Shown: in pieces, positions 1 to 5,147 of the stretch | How the letters are laid out: the number at the start of each line of letters is the position of its first letter | How positions within the stretch are numbered: the first letter of the stretch is position 1 | From: Patescibacteria group bacterium | GTDB lineage: Bacteria > Patescibacteriota > Patescibacteriia > Patescibacteriales > GWC2-42-12 | Direction: 5' to 3' | Assembly (NCBI GenBank): GCA_018817545.1 | Contig: JAHITL010000109.1 | Coordinates: forward strand, 1 to 7,016 | DNA length: 7,016 nucleotides | The notes under the pieces: generated by a model | What the model was told of the DNA's origin: nothing | Database searches by the model: none | The model's input: the letters and a program-made list of their open reading frames with translations, nothing else | Made by a program: the position numbers and the translations under genes

Positions 1-29
1 CCAGCTCCGCCTGTTATTAATAATTTCAT
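1..29 (-). CDS. NAD(P)-dependent sugar-nucleotide dehydratase/epimerase, N-terminal fragment (RmlB-like?)
   Basis: Only the first nine codons and two bases lie in the window, starting at the ATG at 29-27. They read MKLLITGGA followed by a glycine codon lacking its last base. This is the beta1 strand plus the start of the GGxGxxG nucleotide-binding loop typical of extended short-chain dehydrogenases such as dTDP-glucose 4,6-dehydratase (RmlB), UDP-glucose 4-epimerase and RmlD. The gene continues beyond base 1. RmlB is the most attractive reading because the gene immediately upstream is an RmlC-like cupin, the two enzymes acting in succession in dTDP-deoxysugar synthesis, but the fragment cannot distinguish among family members. 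The preceding 132 bp are AT-rich and repeat-bearing, and no clear Shine-Dalgarno site precedes the ATG. The fold class is fairly secure; the specific enzyme is a guess. Confidence 0.75.
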
Positions 30-117
30 AAATTTAATTAATTAATATTATATTTATATTTTGACTTTACAGATTTTAATCAACTTTATGAACTTTTGAC
101 TAACTTCAATCTCCCAC

Positions 118-140
118 ACTTTTAACTTTTAACTTTTAAC
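118..140. repeat. Heptamer tandem repeat (ACTTTTA)3 plus AC
   Basis: Three perfect 7-bp units lie in the 132-bp gap between the cupin gene and the dehydratase fragment. The same gap also holds two copies of GACTTTACA (63-71 and 149-157) and variants such as AACTTTTGACTAAC near 90-105. On the transcribed strand the unit reads TAAAAGT. Nothing else recognisable (terminator, promoter, RNA) was seen in 30-161. Period-7 repeats recur in all the other longer gaps of this window. Confidence 0.85.
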
Positions 141-161
141 TATCCTCGACTTTACAAACTT

Positions 162-614
162 TTAACTAATTTGATACAGCAACTCTGGATTATTTTCCCA
201 CCTAATCTCATCTACTTTTTCAATCTTTCCTTTGCCACGATATAATTTATTAGGCAAATTAATAGAATAAGATCCTAATTCGCTTATACATTTATAACCA
301 TGCACAACACCTGGCGGAACAATAACTAAGACGGGATTATTTTCTCCAACTTCTATTTTTAAATACTCGCCATTAGTAGAACTATCTGAACGTCGATCCC
401 AAAGATGTAATTCAAAATTACCAGGTCCAACAAAAACAAAACCATCTGCCTGTTCAATATGCTCATGAGGTCCCCTGACAACTCCCATCTTAGTAAAACT
501 TATATAACCCATAACTGGTTGAATATTAATTTCATCATCTCGATAAATTTCCGCCAACCAACCCCTTTCATCTTCGTATTTATTTATTTTTTTAACTATT
601 ACTCCATTAATCAT
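162..614 (-). CDS. Short dTDP-4-dehydrorhamnose 3,5-epimerase-like cupin (RmlC family)
   Basis: A 150-aa cytoplasmic cupin, probably an epimerase or isomerase acting on a dTDP-4-keto-6-deoxyhexose. Family marks are the N-terminal DERG (residues 15-18, matching the DxRG of RmlC), VVRGPHEH (45-52), whose His50 sits where RmlC has its catalytic histidine, the cupin motif PPGVVHGY (100-107) with His105, and a C-terminal IRWENNP (137-143) resembling the RmlC IxWNDP motif. It is shorter than typical RmlC (about 180 aa), and the stretch that normally holds the catalytic tyrosine is changed to NLPNKLYRG, so it may be a divergent member, for example a 3-epimerase or a WxcM/FdtA-like ketoisomerase. The ATG at 614 follows the upstream stop (620) by 5 nt, so it is likely co-transcribed and coupled with the small membrane protein gene. 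A dehydratase-like gene follows downstream, which supports a nucleotide-sugar role. Stop is TAA. Confidence 0.8.
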   Translation of the reverse strand: MINGVIVKKINKYEDERGWLAEIYRDDEINIQPVMGYISFTKMGVVRGPHEHIEQADGFVFVGPGNFELHLWDRRSDSSTNGEYLKIEVGENNPVLVIVPPGVVHGYKCISELGSYSINLPNKLYRGKGKIEKVDEIRWENNPELLYQIS

Positions 615-619
615 ATCTT

Positions 620-799
620 TTATTTTTTATTAAATAATAATACTAACATACCAATAATCAACCAAAAAATCAATATCAAATTCAAATTAATATAAGCCAA
701 GACAATACCAGGCCAAACAAGTTCTAAAAAAGAAAAAATAACCAAAAAACCAGTTAAAATATAAAAAAATTCTTTTAATATAATATTAATTTTTATCAT
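620..799 (-). CDS. 59-aa two-helix integral membrane protein overlapping the upstream gene
   Basis: I found this ORF by translating the apparent gap between the cupin gene and the 504-aa gene. It starts MIKINIILKEFFYIL and ends LLFNKK followed by TAA. Two hydrophobic helices are visible: residues about 12-29, ending in ELVW, and about 41-56 (LILIFWLIIG...). They are joined by a short PGIVLAYINLN turn. Lysines at both ends (K3, K9, K58, K59) predict both termini in the cytoplasm. The start overlaps the last 14 nt of the upstream gene, and AAAGGA lies 7 nt before the ATG. Downstream the cupin gene begins 5 nt after the stop, so the ORF fills the space exactly. Overlap, ribosome site, clean topology and exact packing argue that it is real. 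Function is unknown; a helper subunit of the upstream anchored protein or of polysaccharide assembly is only inferred from position. Confidence 0.8.
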   Translation of the reverse strand: MIKINIILKEFFYILTGFLVIFSFLELVWPGIVLAYINLNLILIFWLIIGMLVLLFNKK

Positions 800-2300
800 A
801 AAAAATTCCTTTAATTTTATCTATTAAGCTTTTTCCTGACAATTCAACAATTATTTTACCGATAATAATTTTATTTGCTTCTCCCTCTTGCCTGCCCCGC
901 TCCTGCGGTGGATAAATGGAGTCAGGGGAATTTTCCTTATTAAGCCCTGGCGCTGAAATTAAAAAACTCATTTTATTAGTAGCCCCGAGTTGATGAGTAA
1001 AATATTCACGATAAGCATCTGTAAGATCAAATTCTGCTTCAGCAACTTGCCATCCACCAACTTCTTTGGGCTGTTTATAATTAGCAATAACATAATTAAT
1101 TCCATTAGCATTAACATCTAAACTATTATCAACTTTTCTAGCTACTGGCTCAATAAAACTATTTTGATCAAAACTAAAAACACCATTACCAGAAAGTATT
1201 ACATCGCCTTTTTCTAATTTAATTGAAGAAGTCGCCTTATTACTCACAATATTAAACTGCTGATAAGTTTTATTTAACATCAAATTATCATCACCAACTT
1301 TTATTATCTGCAAACTAGCAGGATTTATCGTTTGCGCATTTACAATATTACTATCAGTTTTAAGTTCAACATTTTTTACTCCTTCAGCCAACCACAAACG
1401 ATTAATAAAAGACAACTTACTTTGCTTAAAAATTATTTGATCAGTAATAATATCATCATTAGCCAACAATTCCACCTTATAAACTCCTTCTAATAAATTA
1501 CCAATATTTAAATGCAATTTACCATTGTCAGTCTTTTTTTCGTCATCAATCAACACTCTTTTATCATCAAGTTTTTGACTATTAATTAACTTGCCTTGAT
1601 AATATAAATTTAATTCAATCGGATCACTATTTTTATTTTTATTTAAACTAGAAAAAGCAAATTTAAAATCTAAATTTTCATTTTTAATATAAGTATAAAA
1701 TTGATAAGAGCCACGCAATTGCTGACTAATTTTATTTTCTTGATTTGTTGGTTTATAATTTTGCAAAAAAAACTTATTTTTAAACTCATAATTATAATAA
1801 GCAATTTCATTAATTGGTGGCGGATTTTTTAAAAAATCATCAACTGTTTGATATTTTTTTTCTCGTTCTAGCAACATTTCTCCGTTTGCGCTATAAACAG
1901 CAGGCCAAGCCAAAATTAATTGATTAAGCGTCTTATTAACAATTGGCTTCAAATCATAATTCCAAACTGTTTTACCTTTTAATAACCCCATTTCAATAAG
2001 AGGAAGATTGTCTGGATTTTGATATTGTAAAGTTATTTTAGCCTTATCAAATTTTCTTAAAGTATTCAAAGAAAAATAAACAGGCTCGCCAATAACTACC
2101 TGAATATTATTAATTATTTTTATCCGCTCTTTTGGCGTTAGCTTATTTATAAAATAATTAATCTTGTCTGGCTTGCTAAAATCATAAGTATATTTGACTT
2201 TACCATTAGGAGCTATTGCTTGATATAACAAAAAACCAACCACAATGATTAAAATTAACCATAAAATTAATCTAATTTTTTTAATAAAAATATTTTGCAT
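786..2300 (-). CDS. Membrane-anchored extracytoplasmic protein of unknown function
   Basis: I place the start at the ATG at 2300, giving 504 aa. The open frame continues to an ATG at 2360, but those 20 extra codons lie in repetitive intergenic sequence and would put a polar stretch before the signal anchor. From the chosen start, MQNIFIKKIR is a positively charged n-region followed by one transmembrane helix (residues about 11-29), so the remaining ~475 residues should face outward. They are polar and look beta-rich (alternating hydrophobic strands, several Ig-like or sandwich-like stretches) with no catalytic motif, cysteine pair or sorting signal that I recognise. A GC-rich segment encodes an odd SPDSIYPPQERGRQEGEANK stretch near the C-terminus. 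The gene sits between a GT4 glycosyltransferase and a coupled small membrane protein, suggesting work on or around the secreted glycan. I do not recognise a family. No Shine-Dalgarno site precedes the start. Stop is TAA. Confidence 0.85.
   Translation of the reverse strand: MQNIFIKKIRLILWLILIIVVGFLLYQAIAPNGKVKYTYDFSKPDKINYFINKLTPKERIKIINNIQVVIGEPVYFSLNTLRKFDKAKITLQYQNPDNLPLIEMGLLKGKTVWNYDLKPIVNKTLNQLILAWPAVYSANGEMLLEREKKYQTVDDFLKNPPPINEIAYYNYEFKNKFFLQNYKPTNQENKISQQLRGSYQFYTYIKNENLDFKFAFSSLNKNKNSDPIELNLYYQGKLINSQKLDDKRVLIDDEKKTDNGKLHLNIGNLLEGVYKVELLANDDIITDQIIFKQSKLSFINRLWLAEGVKNVELKTDSNIVNAQTINPASLQIIKVGDDNLMLNKTYQQFNIVSNKATSSIKLEKGDVILSGNGVFSFDQNSFIEPVARKVDNSLDVNANGINYVIANYKQPKEVGGWQVAEAEFDLTDAYREYFTHQLGATNKMSFLISAPGLNKENSPDSIYPPQERGRQEGEANKIIIGKIIVELSGKSLIDKIKGIFYDKN
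807..812 (-). promoter_or_regulatory. Shine-Dalgarno site for the overlapping 59-aa gene
   Basis: AAAGGA on the minus strand, 7 nt before the ATG at 799 and inside the last codons (Lys-Gly) of the 504-aa gene. It is the clearest ribosome-binding site in the window; the other starts are preceded by AT-rich sequence without a purine-rich match. It fits re-initiation or internal initiation by ribosomes finishing the upstream gene. Confidence 0.65.
878..928. repeat. GC-rich, partly self-complementary segment translated in frame
   Basis: 32 of these 51 bases are G or C, against roughly 30% around them. The segment contains a small perfect hairpin CCGC-TCCT-GCGG (897-908). On the coding strand CCTGACTCC near one end can pair imperfectly with GGAGCGGGGCAGG further on. 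It encodes a polar run rich in Pro, Arg, Gln and Glu, unlike the rest of the 504-aa protein. It looks like an inserted repeat kept in frame; whether it is a member of a dispersed family cannot be told from one copy. Confidence 0.45.
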
Positions 2301-2313
2301 AATTAGTTTAGTT

Positions 2314-2330
2314 AATGACAAATGACAAAT
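2314..2330. repeat. Heptamer tandem repeat (AATGACA)2 plus AAT, in a degenerate repeat tract
   Basis: Two perfect 7-bp units and three further matching bases lie in the 93-bp gap between the GT4 gene and the 504-aa gene. The tract continues with related words (AATGTCAAAT, AATATCAAAA, AAATATCAAAA) up to about 2370, so most of the gap is built from variants of AATRTCAAA. An ORF extension across it (ATG at 2360) would translate this repeat, which is why the start at 2300 is preferred. Confidence 0.75.
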
Positions 2331-2393
2331 TTCCAATGTCAAATCAATATCAAAATTCAAATATCAAAAAATAAATAGTTTGTCGTTAACTTA

Positions 2394-3602
2394 TCATTCT
2401 AATCTACTAAAAACTTCTAAATATTCTCTAGCTGTTTTTATCCAACTAAATTGTTTAGCCTGCTCCAATCCTTTTTTAATTAATTTATCTGATAAATCTT
2501 TATTTAATAAAATTTGTTTCAAAGCATTAGCAATTTCAGTAATATTATATGGATCAACTAATAACCCAGCATCTCCAATTACTTCTGGCAAAGATGAAGA
2601 ATAACTTGCAATAACTGGCGTACCACAAGCCATGGCCTCCAACGGAGGAAAACCAAATCCTTCATAAAATGATGGGTAAAGAAAAACTGACGCTAAATTA
2701 TAAAGATAAACTTTATTTTCACTACTAATATAATCTAAAAATTTAATATCATCTTTATATTCAGACAGATCCCATTCTTTATAAATATTTTTACTCTTCC
2801 ACCCTTTGCCACCAACTATTATTAATTTTACATCTTCTAATTCGCTATTATCAATTCGTAATTGATTATATGCTTTTATAATTCCTTCAATATTTTTTCT
2901 CGGTTCAATCGTTCCTAAATACAAAATAAAGTTATCCGGCAGATTATATTTTTGCTTAACTTCATTTAATCTCTTTGCTTCAATTGCCTTAGACACAGAG
3001 TGTCCGATAGAGCACTCTGTGTCTTTTAATTCAATTAAATTTAAATTTGTAATTTGTTTATATTCTTCCCCAACTCCAGAATAAATAACTTTAATTTTAT
3101 CAGGGCTTATACCACATAATTCAATAATATCTCTTTTAGTATTTTCTGAAATAGCGATGATTTGCTTAAATTTTTTAAGCAACTTTGATACATTAATCAT
3201 ATTATGCCAAAAATTTTTACGCAATGAAAAAAATTTTGGATTTCTTAAAAACGACAAATCATGAACGGTTATTAAACTTTTAGAACCAAACGACAAACCA
3301 ATAAAATTAATATGCGGCATAAAAAATACATCAACTCTGAGTTCTTTATCTATTTTTGGATAATTAAAAAATTTAAAAAGTAAATAATTTAAAAGTTTAT
3401 TAGGATAATTATATTTTATTAACTTAACATTTTTTGCGTTAAATTCTGGTACATTCGGACAATTACCAAATGAATTATAAAAAAACCGGTATTCATTATG
3501 ATTATCCAGTTTTAAAATTTCCTTTATTAAATTTAATGTATATTCAGACACGCCGCTATATCGCGCATCCATTAATGTTCTAATATCTATACCAATTAAC
3601 AT
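2394..3602 (-). CDS. GT4-family (GT-B fold) glycosyltransferase
   Basis: A 402-aa retaining glycosyltransferase that probably adds a hexose (mannosyl/rhamnosyl-like) from a nucleotide-sugar to the lipid-linked glycan at the cytoplasmic membrane face. The N-terminal Rossmann domain has YSGVSEYTLNL (15-25), VHDLSFL (113-119) and AISENTKRDI (150-159). The C-terminal donor domain has LYLGTIEPRKN (227-237) with the phosphate-contacting R235/K236, and IIVGGKGW (261-268). The GT4 EX7E signature is present as E314...E322 within SFYEGFGFPPLEAMACGTPV. DAGLLVDP (344-351) follows the pattern of mannosyltransferase-B-like enzymes. The linker between the domains (about residues 181-216) is longer than usual and holds a palindrome-encoded insert (193-204). 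Stop is TGA followed immediately by TAA. The start at 3602 has no clear Shine-Dalgarno site, but MLIGIDIRTL fits the first beta strand. The exact sugar and linkage cannot be read. Confidence 0.93.
   Translation of the reverse strand: MLIGIDIRTLMDARYSGVSEYTLNLIKEILKLDNHNEYRFFYNSFGNCPNVPEFNAKNVKLIKYNYPNKLLNYLLFKFFNYPKIDKELRVDVFFMPHINFIGLSFGSKSLITVHDLSFLRNPKFFSLRKNFWHNMINVSKLLKKFKQIIAISENTKRDIIELCGISPDKIKVIYSGVGEEYKQITNLNLIELKDTECSIGHSVSKAIEAKRLNEVKQKYNLPDNFILYLGTIEPRKNIEGIIKAYNQLRIDNSELEDVKLIIVGGKGWKSKNIYKEWDLSEYKDDIKFLDYISSENKVYLYNLASVFLYPSFYEGFGFPPLEAMACGTPVIASYSSSLPEVIGDAGLLVDPYNITEIANALKQILLNKDLSDKLIKKGLEQAKQFSWIKTAREYLEVFSRLE
2991..3024. repeat. In-frame palindromic element inside the GT4 gene
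   Basis: Perfect 12-bp inverted repeat, arm AGACACAGAGTG (2991-3002) and its complement (3013-3024), separated by a 10-nt loop TCCGATAGAG. It is translated as residues 193-204 (KDTECSIGHSVS) of the glycosyltransferase, in the linker between the two Rossmann domains where an insert is structurally tolerable. Its G+C is higher than that of the flanks. The arrangement is like the in-frame palindromic elements known from Rickettsia (RPE), though no sequence relation is claimed. Confidence 0.8.
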
Positions 3603-3632
3603 AATTTTAACTTAAAAAATTGTGGGGAAATT

Positions 3633-3647
3633 TTTTTACTTTTTACT
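3633..3647. repeat. Heptamer tandem repeat (TTTTTAC)2 plus T
   Basis: Two perfect 7-bp units in the 59-bp gap between the two glycosyltransferase genes. The unit is of low complexity, so on its own this copy is weak. It counts because every other longer gap in the window also carries a period-7 repeat. No terminator or ribosome site was seen in this gap. Confidence 0.55.
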
Positions 3648-3661
3648 AAAGAACATTTACT

Positions 3662-4765
3662 TTATGTAGATTTAAATTTTTTATATTCCTCATCTACAAA
3701 ATTTTTAATTTTTTCTGTAAACATTTTTACAGAAAATTGCTCAGCATGTTGTTTTATAACTTTTGGATCAAATTTTGAACTATCAAAATCTACCAAAATT
3801 TTAGATAAACTTTCAACTGTTTGTTGGCTAAAAAACTCTCCTGTAATGCCTGCTTTTACTGTTTCTAACGCTCCACCTGATTGATAAGCAATTACAGGTC
3901 GTCCAGAAGCCATTGCTTCAACAACGGTAATCCCAAAATCTTCTTCTTGAGGATTAATAAAAGCTAAACAATGGCTATATAAATCAGCTTTTATTTCATC
4001 AGATACTCGTCCCAAAAATTCAATATTCTCATTTTTATCCGCAATTTTTTTTAAACGTTCTAAATCAACACCATCACCAAATATTTTAAGTTTTTTATTT
4101 ATTTTTTTAAACGCTTCTATAACAATATCAATTCGTTTATACGATGCCAAGCGACCACCAATTAAAAAATAATCATCAACATCAGAAATCTTAAAATTAT
4201 CTGTTTCTACTGGAGGATAAATAACTGTTGATGATTGACGATAATATTTTTGTATTCTTCCAGCAATAAAATTAGAATTAGCAATATATTTATCAACACG
4301 ATCAGCGGCAAGTCTATCCCACATTCTAATATAATTTAAAACAAGAGAAATTATTTTTTTAAAAAATTTATTATATTTTAGCTCATTAATATATTGATGA
4401 GTATCACTCCACAAATAACGCGTTGGCGTATGACAATAACAAATATGTAAAGTATCACTAGTTGTAATAACGCCTTTTGCAAAAGAGCTAGTATCAGAAA
4501 TAATAACATCATATTTAGATAAATCAAAAAATTCTACTGCCATCGGCATAAACGGCATATACCATTGATAAAATTTAACTCCGCCTGGTAATCTTTGAAT
4601 AATCGAAGATTCAATATGACGGTTACTGTAATATTTATCAATATTTTTTTGATCATAAAGCAAAGTGTAAATCGGGGCATCAGGAAACATCTCTGCCAAT
4701 ACTTTTAACACTCTTTCAGCTCCACCATCTTGAGCTAAATGGTCATGAATTAAAGCTACTTTCAT
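3662..4765 (-). CDS. GT4-family glycosyltransferase, WbaZ-like
   Basis: A 367-aa GT-B glycosyltransferase resembling the WbaZ group of GT4 mannosyltransferases, expected to transfer a sugar from a GDP- or other nucleotide-sugar to the undecaprenyl-linked glycan. The N-terminus MKVALIHDHLAQDGGAERVL carries the acceptor-domain GGAE loop (14-17). FPDAPIYTLLYD (27-38), MAVEFFDLSKYDVIISD (75-91) and ICYCHTPTRYLWSD (108-121) are segments typical of WbaZ-like proteins. The donor domain has GGRLASYKRID (203-213) with R205 and K210, and the EX7E pair E275...E283 in EEDFGITVVEAMASGRPV. Length is normal for the group and the protein looks complete. The ATG at 4765 is preceded by a T-rich run and no Shine-Dalgarno site; MKVALIHDH is the expected first beta strand, so the start is secure. 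A 382-bp gap separates it from the initiating transferase, so it may head its own transcription unit. Confidence 0.93.
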   Translation of the reverse strand: MKVALIHDHLAQDGGAERVLKVLAEMFPDAPIYTLLYDQKNIDKYYSNRHIESSIIQRLPGGVKFYQWYMPFMPMAVEFFDLSKYDVIISDTSSFAKGVITTSDTLHICYCHTPTRYLWSDTHQYINELKYNKFFKKIISLVLNYIRMWDRLAADRVDKYIANSNFIAGRIQKYYRQSSTVIYPPVETDNFKISDVDDYFLIGGRLASYKRIDIVIEAFKKINKKLKIFGDGVDLERLKKIADKNENIEFLGRVSDEIKADLYSHCLAFINPQEEDFGITVVEAMASGRPVIAYQSGGALETVKAGITGEFFSQQTVESLSKILVDFDSSKFDPKVIKQHAEQFSVKMFTEKIKNFVDEEYKKFKST

Positions 4766-4773
4766 AAAAAAAA

Positions 4774-4815
4774 GAATTATGAATTAGGAATTAGGAATTA
4801 GAGATTAGGGATTAT
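4774..4815. repeat. Heptamer array, six GAATTAG-type units
   Basis: Six consecutive 7-bp units just upstream of the WbaZ-like gene: GAATTAT, three perfect GAATTAG (4781-4801), then AGATTAG and GGATTAT. The same GAATTAG unit is repeated three times upstream of the initiating transferase gene (6588-6608). The array begins 8 bp before the ATG, inside the leader of the mRNA if transcription starts further upstream. Confidence 0.9.
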
Positions 4816-4865
4816 TATTGAAATGAAAGTGAAATGCTCTTGCTTTAATACAAAAAAACAGTGTC

Positions 4866-4892
4866 ATTGCCCCGCAACTTGCGGGGCAATCC
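4866..4892 (+). repeat. REP-like GC-rich hairpin, copy 1
   Basis: Perfect palindrome with 12-bp arms (ATTGCCCCGCAA and complement) around a single C at 4878, followed by CC. It stands out sharply in AT-rich sequence. Its ends, GTCATTGC at the left and GCAATCC at the right, resemble those of dispersed REP-like palindromes seen in many bacteria; that resemblance is from memory. A second copy of the same 27 bp lies at 4966-4992 in opposite orientation. Confidence 0.88.
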
Positions 4893-4965
4893 AAAAGTTA
4901 GAGGCAGGAATGTGAATAATATTATGAAAGAAAAAAAACTCAGTATTAAAATTTAATAATGAAAT

Positions 4966-4992
4966 GGATTGCCCCGCAAGTTGCGGGGCAAT
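4966..4992 (-). repeat. REP-like GC-rich hairpin, copy 2 (inverted)
   Basis: The reverse complement of copy 1, including the two flanking bases (GG before the palindrome here, CC after it there) and the asymmetric centre base (G at 4980). The two copies are 73 bp apart and tail to tail, like paired REPs in a BIME. They could form two separate hairpins or one large cruciform. Neither is followed directly by a T run on either strand. Confidence 0.88.
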
Positions 4993-5009
4993 AACAACAC
5001 GGAAAATGT

Positions 5010-5135
5010 CTAAATTATAAATTATAATTTCTAACAAAATTTCTAAGCCAAAATGCTAAATTATCTAAAAATTAGATAAGAAAATTAGACATTTGAAATT
5101 AAAATTTTTATTAGACATTATAATTTATAATTTAG
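5010..5135. repeat. 19-bp AT-rich inverted repeat pair (5010-5028 and 5117-5135)
   Basis: CTAAATTATAAATTATAAT at 5010-5028 is exactly complementary to 5117-5135, with 88 bp between the arms. The adjoining TTAGACATT words recur in both orientations. The pair lies immediately after the stop of the initiating transferase gene, so a transcript reading through could fold into a long weak stem. Because the arms are made almost wholly of A and T, some of this match could be low-complexity coincidence. Confidence 0.6.
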
Positions 5136-5147
5136 AAATTTTTTAAT

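Larger units (their letters stand above)
4766..5147. other. 382-bp repeat-rich intergenic region
   Basis: This is the only longer stretch without a gene. Going up in coordinate it holds a heptamer array (4774-4815), a GC-rich hairpin (4866-4892), a 15-bp AT palindrome TATTAAA-A-TTTAATA (4944-4958), an inverted second copy of the hairpin (4966-4992), a pair of 19-bp inverted AT repeats (5010-5028 with 5117-5135), a small TTATCTA/TAGATAA hairpin (5061-5079) and three copies of TTAGACATT or its complement (5005-5013, 5085-5093, 5111-5119). I saw no ORF, tRNA or convincing promoter. A T7 run follows the first hairpin on the minus strand only after several unpaired bases, so it is not a classic terminator. 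Confidence 0.8.

Noticed and set aside
459..695. Plus-strand ORF of 78 codons
   Set aside because: It runs antisense through the RmlC-like gene and the 59-aa gene, has a composition of Ile/Asn/Phe typical of AT-rich antisense frames, and shows no domain or start signal.
2394..2396. Possible recoding of TGA as glycine (code 25)
   Set aside because: A TGA ends the GT4 gene and is followed directly by TAA, so this site is not decisive by itself, but no gene in the window uses in-frame TGA and glycine is encoded by GGN throughout.
2380..2604. Plus-strand ORF of 74 codons
   Set aside because: Antisense to the conserved C-terminal part of the GT4 glycosyltransferase, whose motifs show that the minus strand is the coding one.
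3162..3182. Perfect 9-bp inverted repeat TTGCTTAAA/TTTAAGCAA with 3-nt loop
   Set aside because: It encodes ordinary Leu-Lys-rich GT4 sequence (LLKKFKQ), is AT-rich and low in complexity, and is most likely coincidental.
4850..4892. Possible Rho-independent terminator on the minus strand (GC hairpin then T7)
   Set aside because: The T run begins several bases after the stem rather than directly at it, and the hairpin has an inverted twin with no T run, so a repeat element explains it better.
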